Positions 32,692 through 44,027 of a stretch of 64,000 bases of DNA are shown piece after piece; within the stretch, counting starts at the first letter, position 1; each line of letters begins with the position of its first letter. The position numbers and the translations under genes are program-made. The DNA is taken from contig NC_088937.1 in assembly GCF_033473495.1 (NCBI RefSeq), forward strand, positions 2,728,001 to 2,792,000, given 5' to 3'. The notes beneath the pieces were generated by a model that saw nothing but the letters and a program-made list of their open reading frames with translations, made no database searches and had not been told where the DNA came from. This DNA comes from Cercospora beticola (taxonomy: Eukaryota > Ascomycota > Dothideomycetes > Mycosphaerellales > Mycosphaerellaceae).

Positions 32692-34446
32692 ATGAGCTGG
32701 ATTCTTGAAAGAGCCGAGGAGCAAATCGAGCAGCAGAATTGCGAGAACAGAATACTCAATATGGATACTGCCAATGGAATTTCCGCTCGCTCAAACAATA
32801 CCGAGAACTCATTCGATGAAGCCTTCGGCAAAGCTTCAAGCGGGCATCGCGAGGTAACATCTGCATCACAGAGACGGTCGCAGCCCTTGCATACGCTGAC
32901 GTACACAAGGAAGATGCTGAAGATTTACTGCATGTGACCAGCGACTCTGATGGCCCCTCCGAACAACTCGAAGTCATCTTTGACAAACACAATTCGCAAC
33001 GGAGACGAGCTTCTATGGCACAGCCGGCAGACCACGAAGGAGGAGGCAGGAGACCTAGACACAAACGACAGATCACCTCATGTTTTGTCCACTCTCTTCT
33101 TGAAGAGCGAACGTTCAAGAGTGGTGGGCCCTTGGAACGCGACGAAAATATGCACAAACCGGCAGACAAAGATATTGAGCCTTCTTCGACACAAGATGTG
33201 CAGCATACGCAGTCCAGACTTTTGACGAAGAAGCAGCTATCAGATATGGCATTTGGGATACGAGAATTGTCGAAGAAGCTAGGCCGTGTGCGATTACTGC
33301 TCAAAGTCCGGAATGTGTTCCTCTTGACGAAAGCGCATGACCAAAAACTGATCAAGTTCACGCGGGACGTGTCGGAGTGGTTACTAAAACAAAAGAATGG
33401 CGATGGGAAACAATATACAGTATGGGTGGAAGATACATTAAAGGACAATAAGGCATTCGATACCGAAGGCCTATGCAAACAGGACGAATCGTACAAGGAT
33501 CGTCTAAAATTCTGGACAAACGAGCTCTGCAGAAAGAAACCGCATCTTTTCGAGATCTGCCTTGCCTTGGGAGGTGACGGAACAGTTTTATACGCTTCAT
33601 GGCTCTTCCAACGCGTCGTACCACCCGTAATGTCCTTCGCGCTAGGGAGTCTAGGCTTCCTGACCAAATTCGACTACGAAGGCTATCCCGAAACATTAAC
33701 AACAGCATTCAGCGACGGAATCACAGTATCCCTACGTCTACGATTCGAAGCCACAATCATGCGATCACGAAGAAAAGACAACCACGAAGACCAAAATTCC
33801 CGCGATTTAGTCGACGAACTCATCGGAAACGGCGCAGACGATGTCTCAACACATCATCCAGACGGAAGCCACAACATTCTCAACGACATCGTCATGGATC
33901 GCGGACCCAGTGCCACAATGAGCAGTATCGAAATGTTTGGCGACGAAGAACATTTCACTACAGTTCAAGCGGATGGAATTTGTGTCGCGACACCCACGGG
34001 TTCAACGGCGTATAACCTTGCAGCGGGAGGAAGTCTTTGTCATCCTGATAATCCAGTCATCCTTGTGACGGCGATTGCACCGCATACGTTGAGTTTTCGA
34101 CCTATTATTTTGCCGGATACGATTGTTTTGAGGATAGGTGTGCCGTATGATGCGAGGGCGAGCTGTTGGGCGAGTTTTGATGGGAAGGAGAGGTGAGTGT
34201 CCCTTCATACTTTTCAAGTTGGAAAAGCCTCCTTACTGATGCGTCTTTTTCTTCTACTCTAGATCTGAACTCCAACCAGGTGACTATGTCACCATCTCTG
34301 CCAGCCGATTTCCCTTTCCATCGGTCCTACCGCTTGACCGCAGAAGCGAAGACTGGGTGGATAGTATTTCGCGAACGCTGAATTGGAATAATCGACAGCG
34401 ACAGAAAGCGTTTGATGATGGGCATAAAGGGTCAGGAAAGTCGTGA
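32692..34446 (+). CDS. NAD(+) kinase (Utr1/Yef1 type)
   Basis: Three exons, 32692-32853, 32910-34192 and 34263-34446, with introns of 56 and 70 bp, give 542 residues. The first intron (GTAACA donor, GCTGAC branch) was placed by frame continuity. The ATG is ambiguous: 32692 or the in-frame 32761. The disordered N-terminus leads to KQLSDMAFGIRELSKKLGR, then the kinase domain: LKVRNVFLLTKAHD, the NADK signature LALGGDGTVLYASWLFQ, FALGSLGFLTKFDYEGY, ADGICVATPTGSTAYNLAAGG and the C-terminal RFPFPSVLPLDR from exon 3. The enzyme phosphorylates NAD to NADP using ATP, mainly in the cytosol. A charged loop (SRRKDNHEDQNSRDLVDEL) inserts in the domain, common in fungal forms. Confidence 0.93.
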
Positions 34447-35004
34447 TTTGGACGCAGCTCTTTTCAGAAGAGTACGATACTTTTGCAGGCATGATTGGAA
34501 TAGGATAGAAGAACGAAGATCACGATTCATGAGTTGCGTAGAGCACTCTTTTCTTGCTTTGGCATAAGATGTGAGTTTACGGATTGTGTGACATTTGGGA
34601 GTTGAAGCACTGGCGCAGTCGGGTCATCTGCCAGTATCCCAGTGACGACAAGTATGGGATTCAAGCTGTGATGAGTTTGAGTTCCTAGCTACTATCTAGC
34701 GCCAGGTTTAGCCAGCCGCCGCGCGATCTCGTGCCTTGCCTAATTCATCGTCTTAGGATGGGACTGCTCTTACTGACAAGATATGTGCAGACCGCCTGGG
34801 CACGCGCACTGCTTTCCAAAATCTGTCGACCTCGGCCGGGGCTCTCTCGTGTACAGGCGGCTTATACCACCTTCACAGGCCCGCGACATCGGTCCGGGCT
34901 CTATCATCCAAGATTCGTCGTAGTCCAAATACAGGTATGTACAGTGGTATCACAAAAGGTTCTCCAGATTAGTCTCAGATCGTCCAAGTCTACTGTCCAT
35001 CAAT
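34447..35004. other. Convergent intergenic region (NAD kinase / OAC1)
   Basis: 558 bp between facing stop codons. A 120-codon plus-strand frame starting near 34731 has no ATG-supported protein signal. Probably 3' UTRs only. Confidence 0.5.
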
Positions 35005-36026
35005 TCATAGCTTCTCCTTGGTCTCCTTGGGTAGCACTCGATCTTCGAATTTCCTCATTAGCTTATTTGTCTGTTCCGCCAATGTCAAAGTGAGGATTGT
35101 GTGCGGCAGGATTCTGGCCAGATGTGCGAAAAAGCCCTTGTACACTGCCAAAATACCTTCGGTCTTGATCGTTCGGTATAAGCAATCAAATGCCCCTGAG
35201 TAAAGATTGCCGGTCTGGTTGTACATGCGGCTCATGACGGTGTCGGGAGGATGCATGACGCAGCACACGACGAATCCTGATGCTGTGGAAGACGCGAGAT
35301 GGAGAGGTGTTCCGTCCTTGATATCGAAATTTCTTTGTAACAGGCGCTTGGCGAAGAAATATGTGGGAAGTTGCACGGATGATCCGAAACCTGTTCGGAC
35401 CATTGCGGGACCGACACCTCTCCAGAGGCCTTTGATTCCTTCAGCGCCGTATATTTGTTTCATGCCATCAGCTGCGTTACGGTATTGATGTTGTGTGCCA
35501 ACGGGTAGAAAGGGAGAGTATGATTGGAGACGGGTCTTCACTAAGAAGAATGGAGATCCGAGGAAAGCACCGAGGATACCGGATGAGGCACCTGAGGCGA
35601 TATTGACTGGCACTGATTGCATCGCTTTCACGTTCGCATCGGTGGTGTTGAAAGGGGATCGTGTCAGGACTAGGGAGTTGAGGGTGGTTCTTATCGGATC
35701 GTAGAAGCCGAGGCGGCAGCCATTGAGGGTCATTTGGTAGACATACTGGTAAAATGTCAGTATGCAAGACTGTCAAGATTACCACAGATATAAGAGCCAC
35801 ATACAGCACAGTTCAGTCCTCTCAAGAGTCCCTTGAGGCCCTCGTTCGCATAGACGACCTTGACACCGTGCAGCACACCTTTGTATAACCGAGGCGCATC
35901 TTTCTTGGATTGCAGCTCTCCCTGCAACTGCAATCGAATTTTGATCGTCTCAAAGGAGTGCGTGACAGTGACAGCGCCGCAAGCTGCTATGCCGCCGGCC
36001 ACGAATGAGCCGATGGTGGTCGACAT
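35005..36026 (-). CDS. OAC1: Mitochondrial oxaloacetate carrier (OAC1-like, SLC25)
   Basis: Two exons on the complement, 35805-36026 and 35005-35745, with a 59 bp intron, give 320 residues, the normal length for SLC25 carriers. Three repeats of about 100 residues are visible. The signature of repeat 2 is SPFFLVKTRLQ, as in yeast Oac1, and that of repeat 3 is HPPDTVMSRMYNQ. Repeat 1 reads HSFETIKIRLQLQGEL, so the usual Pro of the P-x-[DE]-x-x-[KR] motif is Ser. NCAYVYQMTLNGCRLGFYDPIR across the splice is very typical of Oac1. The family carries oxaloacetate, sulfate and related anions across the inner mitochondrial membrane; the exact substrate is inferred. Confidence 0.88.
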
Positions 36027-36377
36027 GCTGCTCCCTCTTCTTCACCGAGTCGCGTGAGCGGTCTTGTTATCGCGTGCTCATGAAGCAGATTCGTGTCGGT
36101 GGACCGGGAGCAAGTGAGCGCAGGGCGGCGTGTCGGCGGCGTCGGTCAATGGCAGGTCATCCAAGAATATGTGCTGTCATGTCAGCGAAAAGTGAGGGAG
36201 GTCGTGCCGTGCAGGTGCCGATCTCGCATGTCGCATGACGCTAGTTAGCGAGAAGCTTCACGATTGCAGCGACAGGGTTTCTGCACAAAGTCGCGATCGC
36301 TGCTGTTCACGTCCACATGTGGTGAAGACGACACCTCCATCACCGTCCACTCCTTCTCGTCCGTTTCTGCGCGCAAC
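36027..36377. other. Divergent promoter region (OAC1 / SWD2)
   Basis: 351 bp between divergent start codons; CT-rich leader before 36378. Nothing else recognised. Confidence 0.5.
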
Positions 36378-37466
36378 ATGGTCACGGAACAGCAGCAGCC
36401 GGCGGTGGCGCGCGTGCAGGATGTCATCACCACCTTCCGCCCGTGTCGTCTTTTCAAGGCACCTCCGCCTGCTGTCTACACCTCCATCGACTTCGACGAT
36501 AGCGGCGAGTTCCTGCTACTTTCGCGCTCCGACGACACCATCCAGCTCTTTAACATCAAGGCTGGCCAGCACGCCAAGGAGCTCAAGTCGCAGAAATATG
36601 GCAGCACGCTCGCCCGCTTCACCCACCACAGCACCTCCATTATCTACGCCTCCACCAAGCACAACGATGACATCCGCTATCTGTCCATGCACGACAACTC
36701 CTTCATCCGCTACTTCAAGGGCCACACCGCCCGCGTGACCAGCCTGAACCTCAGCCCGAATAACGATCAGTTCATGAGCGCAAGTATGGACGGCACTGTG
36801 AAGCTGTGGGATGCCCGCTCGCCCAACGCTCAAGGCCAGCTGGTATTCGAATCGCCGTGGTTTACCGCATACGATGCGAGCGCCTCTGTCATCGCCATCG
36901 CCTCGCCACCGGCTCAGACCATTGCCCTGTACGATCTGCGCAATTACGATAAGCCGCCGTTTGACACGTTCGATCTGCGAGATGTAGAGCATCAATTCCG
37001 GAGTCAAGGTCAAAAAGGCGGCGAGGGCTGGTTGGGCATGGAGTTCTCCAACAACGGGAAGTACTTGATGATATCCACGAATGGGCCAGGACACTACATC
37101 CTCGATGCATTCTCTGGCGAGTTGATCCACTACCTTCAAAAACCAGGTGGAGCGGACTACAGTCATCACGCTCCTGGTGCCGACCTCTCGACTGCGATGT
37201 TTGGAGAAGGCAACACACCTTCATACGTCCAGTCGAGTGCTTGCTTTTCACCAGACGGAAGATACGTTGTCGGAGGAAACGGGAGGTCCGCCAATCTGCT
37301 CGTTTGGGACTGCGCAGAGGAGCCCAGGCCCGACAAGGTATTGGAGCCCTCCGCGGACCTGCCGAGCCAAAAGCCAGCCAAGGTGGTTGCATATAACCCG
37401 CGACACAACCTACTGGCCACTGCAGACAAGGACATGATGATGTGGTTACCTGATCCTGACGCGTAA
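36378..37466 (+). CDS. SWD2: WD40 protein Swd2 (COMPASS / cleavage-polyadenylation factor)
   Basis: A single exon of 362 residues starting at 36378. WD repeats fill the protein: SIDFDDSGEFLLLSRSDDTIQLFNI, FKGHTARVTSLNLSPNNDQFMSASMDGTVKLWDAR, LGMEFSNNGKYLMIST, and SACFSPDGRYVVGGNGRSANLLVWD near the end. The KYGSTLARFTHHSTSIIYAS segment and the start RLFKAPPPAVYTSIDF match Swd2/WDR82. Swd2 is shared by the COMPASS histone H3K4 methyltransferase and, in yeast, the CPF/APT 3'-end processing complex in the nucleus. No intron is needed. Confidence 0.92.
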   Translation: MVTEQQQPAVARVQDVITTFRPCRLFKAPPPAVYTSIDFDDSGEFLLLSRSDDTIQLFNIKAGQHAKELKSQKYGSTLARFTHHSTSIIYASTKHNDDIRYLSMHDNSFIRYFKGHTARVTSLNLSPNNDQFMSASMDGTVKLWDARSPNAQGQLVFESPWFTAYDASASVIAIASPPAQTIALYDLRNYDKPPFDTFDLRDVEHQFRSQGQKGGEGWLGMEFSNNGKYLMISTNGPGHYILDAFSGELIHYLQKPGGADYSHHAPGADLSTAMFGEGNTPSYVQSSACFSPDGRYVVGGNGRSANLLVWDCAEEPRPDKVLEPSADLPSQKPAKVVAYNPRHNLLATADKDMMMWLPDPDA

Positions 37467-38415
37467 CTACGGTGCGACTCCAATTAGCTTTGTTTCGATT
37501 GTGCGTTCGAGCGTGGCGCTACGGAGTTTAAATAACAGGCGAGACGCCTCATGGACTATCCAAGCATCGCATGCCAGAGGGCAACAGTAATGCGAACGTT
37601 CCAGAAGAGACCACTTCGCGCCGAGAAAGATATGCGAATCGTATGGCAGGTACGGCATTCACATACTCAGACTCGCGACGCAGTCCCACCTTTGAGAAGA
37701 CCTCCAATCCACACAGGCTATGGTGAATGTCCGCCAGGATCTGACTGAAAACCTGCTGACACAGCGCCAAGCTCTAGTGTAGTCTTATGTCTCTTCAGCT
37801 CCGCCGATCGTCTGCTCGGATCCATGTAGCTGTGCTACCCCAGGTTTCATTGTTTCAAGACCTGTGCGATAGCTCAGCCACATTTGCCAGAGCGTTGATG
37901 GATCCTTTGCCGATCGGTCCAGTCCGCGATGCAAAAGTGAAGCTGTGTCGGCGCAGTATTCACTGCCTTTTGTACAACCTTGGATAAGATTCAGACCAGG
38001 GTTCCTGTAAGGACGCGTATAAGCCGCTTTCGCATTAGTGCCTCATATGACTTGAACGGATTCCTCCGGATGCCTTCGTCCAAGCTACGTCCGACTGGTG
38101 TCACTGCTTGGTCCTCAGTGTTCAGGTTGCTGACATGAGAACTTGTGCAAAGTCTGGACAGACGATAGGCTTGGCTCAGGTGAGATTCATAACGCCAGTC
38201 CGGATGAGAGCTGTTATGATTCCGGAGTGCACAGGCTCAACCATACACGCCCCCAGCGCCAGGCAAATACATAGCCTCTCCATGCTGATCTCGCGTGGAT
38301 GGCTCGGCTGTGCCTGACCGGAGAACATTCATGTCTGCTGGGGCATGCCTCGCTCGCATGATTTAAGCATGCCAATTCCCCCTCGCTCACCCAATACCGC
38401 CAGCAGCAAGCCGCG
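37467..38415. other. Intergenic region at the left edge of the accessory island
   Basis: About 950 bp with no open frame I can support. It is the likely promoter of the secreted GMC oxidoreductase. Confidence 0.5.
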
Positions 38416-40571
38416 ATGTTTTCCAACGCGATCGCTAGCTCGTTGCTCTGCGTCTTCCAGTTCTCATCGTTCGTCCATGCAGATGAGACTGATCCTACTG
38501 ACTTCTCGTCGTTCCAATACCCCGGAGCACCACGGATCAGGAGTCAGCCGGAATATGACTTCTGTATCGTTGGTGGCGGTACAGCTGGCTTGACGCTTGC
38601 CAATCGGCTCACCGAAAGCGGCAGGTTCAATGTCGTAGTCTTCGAAGCTGGGGGCTCCCCGGAGCAGGTGGCCACGTACAAAACAGCGGGAGGCAATCAA
38701 TTTGTGCTCAACGGTGCCTGGAGCTTGCTTGACTACAATTTCGAAACGGTTCCGCAGGTGCATCTGAACAATCGCACTCTCAACTACCACCGCGGTCGAG
38801 CTCTGGGAGGCAGTAGTGCTACCAATGGCTTGTTCTACGGGCTTGGAAGCCGTGAAGTCTACGATCAGTGGGAACTTGATGGAAATCCAGGATGGAACTG
38901 GACAACAATTCAACGTGCAGCCAAGCGAGGTACAGTGTTTGTGGGCAACCCAGAAAACACGAATGACAATACATATATGACTTGGGATCCCAACAATTAT
39001 GGCACGAAAGGTCCACTCAAGATCGGCTTTCAAGGCTATGTACCAGAGTCGAACCCATCGTTTATGAATGCCACAGAGGCTATCGGCCTTCAAATTGTGC
39101 GAGACCAGGATGGCGGCAATCCCATCGGTATCAAACAGGGCACCATTCACGCAGACGAGAAGTTCGAACGCTCTTCATCCTACGACTCATACTATCAAGC
39201 CGCCAAAGACCGTCCCAACCTAGACGTCCTCGAACGCGCCATTGTGTCCCGCATCATCTTCGCCCCCAACGGCAACGCATCCTACTCGGACTCCGCCGAA
39301 CCCGAAGCCATCGGCGTGACTTTCATCGACGGCACCTCCGGCCTCTTCCACAACGTCTCATGTAACAACGAAGTCATTGTTTCTGCCGGGGCCTTCCACT
39401 CTCCTTTCATCCTCAAACATTCCGGCATCGGTCCCGCTGACGAACTGGCCGAATTCGGCATTCCAGTCGTCGTAGCAAACGAGAATGTTGGCGAAAACAT
39501 GCACGACCATAACTCCTTCTCTGTCATCCACGCCGTGAAACCTGAGTTTGCAGACGTGGCATCTACTACCGACCTCGTCAACGACGTTCGCGTTCTCAAC
39601 GAGGCACAACGGAAATTCTACACTGCCTCTACTCTCAAGGAGCGAGCTCAGAGCAAATGGTCTGCTCCCTCAGGCGCCACCAACGGATTCCAGAAAATCC
39701 CGGCTGATGAGCTGCGCGCTATCGGTGCTGGGGCAATCATCGACGCAGGCTGGGCGGATCAGGCACATAATGAGATTTTGTACGAGAGTGTTTGGTACCC
39801 GCAGTCCTTCACCGAGTATGGTCAACCGCAGCAGAATACAAGTTACTTCTCGGTCACGGTGAGTAATCTGGCGGCATTGAGTCAAGGGAGTGTGAGGTTG
39901 GGAAGTAATTTTGCTTTGAGTGATCCGGTGATCGATCCGAATGTAAGTCTTTCATATCACCTTTCTCCCTTTTACAGGGCTATCAGATGTTAGCAGTGCT
40001 GACGATAATTGTCGTTGCGATAGTATCTTGCTGAGGAAGCAGATCGGGCAATGGCCATCCAGGGAGTCAAGTATTTGCGTCAAGTTGCGGCTCATCCAGC
40101 TTTGCAGCAATGGTCGGCGGGTGAGGTGCTGCCTGGGTCACAGTATCAGAGTGACGAGGAGTTATTGGAGTAAGTTCGTCTCATTATGCCCTTGCTCGCG
40201 TGGAATCGCCAAATACTTCGTCAACCACGTGCTGACATCTCTGCAGATATGCTAGGTTGCACATGATTCCCAACTGGCACGCCAGTAACACTTGCCGTAT
40301 GTTGCCGCGGGAGAACGGCGGTGTTGTAGATTCTCATATGAGAGTGTAAGATTTCCACTTCCCTCGTCGGATTGAATATCATTATGCGCGACCATGCTGA
40401 CGAGCTTTGCGACTTGTCAGATATGGCACCAGGCGACTTCGAGTCTGCGATGTTTCCATCTTTGGTCGTCTGCCAGACGTCAACCTTGTCGGCCCGGTCT
40501 ATGCCGTTGCAGAATTGGGCGCGGAAATCATCAGGAAGGAATATAATGATTGGACAGAGGACGAAAATTGA
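38416..40571 (+). CDS. Secreted GMC-family FAD oxidoreductase
   Basis: Four exons, 38416-39942, 40024-40169, 40247-40345 and 40421-40571, with introns of 81, 77 and 75 bp, give 640 residues. A signal peptide (about 1-22, ending SSFVHA) precedes the FAD-binding motif DFCIVGGGTAGLTLANRL (GGGTAG at 53-58) and the GMC signature 1 region HRGRALGGSSATNGLFYG. GMC signature 2 reads GAFHSPFILKHSGIGP. The C-terminal catalytic region has WHASNTCRM with the probable catalytic His at 569, then GTRRLRVCDVSIF and AVAELGAEIIRK. Several Asn-X-Ser/Thr sites fit secretion. Relatives oxidise alcohols, sugars or choline; the substrate cannot be told. It starts a gene-poor accessory region with two regulators downstream. 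Confidence 0.9.
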
Positions 40572-42520
40572 GGGGCTGCTATGATCATTCGATCCGTGGA
40601 TATAACAATTATTCGGTTCGGCATGAGCACAACGTATTTAGAAGAGAATGATCTGCTTACGACACTGATCTAGAGACTTTGCGAGGACTCGCTCCGCAGA
40701 TCAAAGCGTGGATCTACGAGCTGCCGCAACGGATCGCGGTACTGTTTCGATCCTGCCGAATGTTCCCGGTGGTTCGCTGCGTACTTTCAAAGTCCAGAAA
40801 TGTTTTGGGACCGCATATCCGGTGAGGTGTTCGGATCGGGTCGCTTCGATCTCCACGCCAGGAAGATGCAGCTCTGATTCGGGATCTTGGTGCTGACGTC
40901 AAGTTGGATATATTCGAGATGCCATGGATTCCATGAACGGCAAGTCGCGCACGGCTAAAACCCATGTGCCCGGTTATGTCTCCATAAGTTTTGGTCCCGG
41001 CTGCTAGGGTTTCTGGAGCTGCCTGGCAGTTGTTAGCCCGAATTTTGTAGACTCTGCAATTGGATAAGGCACCGACAGCTGTGATCGAACACCGAATCTG
41101 ATCTCAATAATAGTAAGTTTTTAGTTCAGATCGTCGTCGAAGGCACCGCGATGGTCATATTGGGGCCACACGAACCTTGCTATGGGAGATGCCACTTAGC
41201 ACGCATGTGCTCATTGGTGCGAACTCAATGGCAACTTCATCCTGAGCTGTCCTGGTGGTAATCGGCGGCCTCGCTCGCCGATGTCAATGGAAGACTTACC
41301 GCGTTCGTCACGGAGAAGTGCCACCTTGAGTAAGCACGGATGACCAATGTCTAGTGCCCAGATGCATGGCTGATCTGACAAAGCACAGCAGGCATCCCAA
41401 GCGAGATACCACTTTCGCCAAGCCACGCAATGTCTGATGGTTTAGGGCTCCCGGCAGTGGTCGGCATCATCGGTGAGCATCTTGAACGAGTTGGTCAGGA
41501 CGTAATCGCAAGTGCCGTCGCGCCCGACGCAAGCGGTATGGAGTCTCCTAGCGACGATGCCCATTCTGAGATGCATCGTGGGGTCCAGACTTTCGAGTAC
41601 AGGGCCTGCAGAACTGAATATGGCCGTCAGCACCGGCAGCAGACGCTGTTGACGCAAGAGAAGACCAGGCATGCGTGCATTTCCTGGAAGCAACCTTGAA
41701 CGCCGATCGACATTTAGAACATCGGCGACGCGTGTTCCAAATGGCGCGATTGACCATCAGATATTATATATGCCTTCGTGACGCATGTTCTTGCTCCACT
41801 CGAAAGACGCATCTTGGAAAGCACGCGCACATCTGCAAAGGTCGTCGTGGAGCGTGCACAAAGGCCGCACGTTGTGATCAATAGGCCCAATGTTTTAGGC
41901 TGCGCTGAAAGGATTAGCCTGTCAGATTCAACGAGAGGCTTACACTGCCAAGTGCTTATCAAAGTTCTGGAACTGCTTTCCTCATGGAAGGATGCTGGAG
42001 AAGCCATTTGCGGGGATAGCTGTTACCGCAATTCGTGCTAGAATACCCGGAGGGCATGTTCTTTGCAGCACGCGCGCGGCCGCGCAATAGGGCTGTTAGG
42101 GTGTAGCTGCAATGGTGTTATGACCTTTCTAAGATTATCATATTGAAATCCACCAATCCACTGCATTCACAAGAATAGGACAAGCAGAACAGTTTCCATA
42201 GTAAACGCCAAGGATCCGCGGAACGGCATAAATCTAGCAACGGACATGGCGTACGGCCGAAGCAGGAACAGCGCATGCTCGACGAGAATCGCCCCATCGG
42301 GCGAGACGTGTCGGATGGAAGCATCTGGCAGCCGGAAAATCTGAAATGAATGCCGGCTAGCTCCAGATCGAGGCGCAACATATGTGTGTTCAATATCATG
42401 AAAGGAGCGATCTGTTTTCGTTGATCTTGCGGTCAAGAAGCACTTCACCTGGAATTGGTTGTACCCTTAGTGTCTCTTTGGATCCGCCGGAAAATCAGGA
42501 CCCCATACCGAACTGGCAGA
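40572..42520. other. Gene-poor stretch with possible degraded coding remnants
   Basis: 1.95 kb without an intact gene. Between about 40680 and 41010 protein-like pieces appear in different frames, interrupted by stops, for example RWFAAYFQSPEMFWDRIS (about 40766-40819) and later NGKSRTAKTHVPGYVSISFG (about 40936-40995). This looks like an old gene broken by indels, but I cannot name the family. From 41100 to 42500 nothing is supported. The last part is the promoter of the AflR-type gene. Confidence 0.4.
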
Positions 42521-43498
42521 ATGTCGACCACCAAGCTCAGAGAAAGTTGTGGAGTATGCGCTGCTTCCAAGGTCAAGTGCACGAGAGAGAAGCCAGCGTG
42601 TGCGCGCTGCGTTGCCCGAGGGTTAGAATGTCAGTATCTCGAATCGCGAAGGTCCGGCAGACCGGCCAAAAACGCTGCCAGCAGGTATGTCGAGCACGCA
42701 TCGCATGCGGCCACCTCTTCGTCATCCTCATTACTGGCACCAATATCCGGCATCTGGACGAAACCCGGTGGTCGAGATGGGGCCAAGTGCCAGAGCCACG
42801 CGCATTCTTGCCATACCAGTGGTACGCTATATTATGGCGTGTCAAGTACCGTCAAGAGCACGAGCCCGATCGCGTCCGCCGATAATGAAGTCGTTACCAT
42901 GGAACTCTCGGTGCCGACAACGGAATCTGCGCTGCAGGAAGTGTCTCGAGGACATGAACGCAGCGGATCCAGGCAATATGCGTCCCTAGAAGCCGGTGAA
43001 ATAATCGCCACATGCATACAGTCGATAGAAGCTGTTAGCAAAACCACCTGCTTGATCAAAGCCATAGCTCTTTTCCAGCAGCTAGCAACGGAGCCTTCAG
43101 TCTTGTTCGGCGACGTTCATGGTCAGGCGAATGCTGCGAGCACACAGCCAGACTTTCAACCCTTCTCCATCGAGTGCATCAGCAGATCACTGCGCGGCAT
43201 GATCCGATGTTCGTGTGCATACCGCGAGGAACTACTGATGCTCATCTCGTTGATCGTCGCAAGACTGATCAAGCAGTGCAAAAGAATTCTCCTCGAAATG
43301 CCGGACAGGACGAATGCGACAACAGTCTTGGAGGATCTGTATGCGCTCCAAGAGCTTGTGAACCAGCTCTCGTCGCGGGTGGGCCAGGAGCAGCAATTGC
43401 ACGAGATGAAGGCCACCTTAGCGTCAATGGTCTCGGATCTAAGGAGGCAGCTCCGCGCCTCTTCTAAAGAGGTCGTGCAGATGCTTCTGCGATTGTGA
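42521..43498 (+). CDS. Zn2Cys6 transcription factor, AflR type
   Basis: A single exon of 325 residues; the ATG at 42521 lies nine residues before the first zinc Cys. The binuclear cluster is C10-x2-C13-x6-C20-x6-C27-x2-C30-x6-C37 ([21 protein letters not shown]), followed by the basic linker SRRSGRPAK, very close to AflR. The C-terminal half (about 165-325) matches the AflR regulatory domain style: a helical segment with [51 protein letters not shown] and final helices. AflR-type factors usually activate a nearby secondary-metabolite cluster. No polyketide or peptide synthase is in this window, so the regulator looks orphaned or its targets lie elsewhere. Confidence 0.88.
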   Translation: MSTTKLRESCGVCAASKVKCTREKPACARCVARGLECQYLESRRSGRPAKNAASRYVEHASHAATSSSSSLLAPISGIWTKPGGRDGAKCQSHAHSCHTSGTLYYGVSSTVKSTSPIASADNEVVTMELSVPTTESALQEVSRGHERSGSRQYASLEAGEIIATCIQSIEAVSKTTCLIKAIALFQQLATEPSVLFGDVHGQANAASTQPDFQPFSIECISRSLRGMIRCSCAYREELLMLISLIVARLIKQCKRILLEMPDRTNATTVLEDLYALQELVNQLSSRVGQEQQLHEMKATLASMVSDLRRQLRASSKEVVQMLLRL

Positions 43499-43713
43499 GG
43501 AGCGAAAGACAAGCATCAGATAATGTGTAAAGGCTAGTAATGAGAGTGTTTGTAGAGCATGGAACCGTGTCCACCTGAGGTCAATGGTTTAGCCCCACAG
43601 AAGCCTTGGCGGCGGCTGTTCCGTCGTTGCCGCTCTGAGCGACGTGCAAGTGCAACCCTTACCCTTACCCAGACGCCCTTCGACTTCGACACTGAGACTG
43701 GTATCGCCTCGAT

Positions 43714-43911
43714 GTGCTCTTTCCGTATACTATCTTCCTGGTAGTCTCAATGGCGACAGCCGGCGCTTTTTGCACGCGGGAATGTGGTCTTGCTTCCCAA
43801 GCGTGCGTCACCAATATCACGAGCAACTCACGCAAGTGCACAGGCAACAGGCACAGGCACTGTTGCAAACCCGCATTCGGAGCCAACGGTGATGCACCCA
43901 CGTCCGAGTAA
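43714..43911 (+). pseudogene. Cys-rich secreted-protein-like ORF lacking an ATG
   Basis: From 43714 an open frame reads MLFPYTIFLVVSMATAGAF-like signal peptide sequence (if the initial GTG is counted), then a 45-residue mature part with seven Cys (FCTRECGLASQACV ... KCTGN ... HCCKPAFG). This looks like a small secreted fungal Cys-rich protein. However, the frame has no ATG before the hydrophobic stretch; the nearest ATG (43712) is out of frame, and an in-frame stop lies just upstream (about 43693). The only in-frame ATG (43750) would cut the signal peptide in half. It is either a decayed gene, a downstream exon with an unrecognised first exon, or coincidence. Confidence 0.35.
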
Positions 43912-43923
43912 CCTCGCAGTCTC

Positions 43924-43930
43924 TATAAGT
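43924..43930 (+). promoter_or_regulatory. TATA-like element
   Basis: TATAAGT, followed by a CAA-rich leader (caaccaacaaccagtc), about 100 bp before the ATG at 44028. The arrangement resembles a fungal core promoter and is the main reason to take the following small ORF seriously. Confidence 0.4.
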
Positions 43931-44027
43931 AGGATACAACCAACAACCAGTCTTTCAGAAACATAACATCTCCAGCGAGCGAGTGCAATTCTAGAACTGA
44001 ACCACTCTCGTCGCGTCATCCTCGACA

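Noticed and set aside
43655..43672. Telomere-like CCCTTA repeats
   Set aside because: Only two and a half copies and the unit is CCCTTA, not the fungal CCCTAA; part of a low-complexity stretch.
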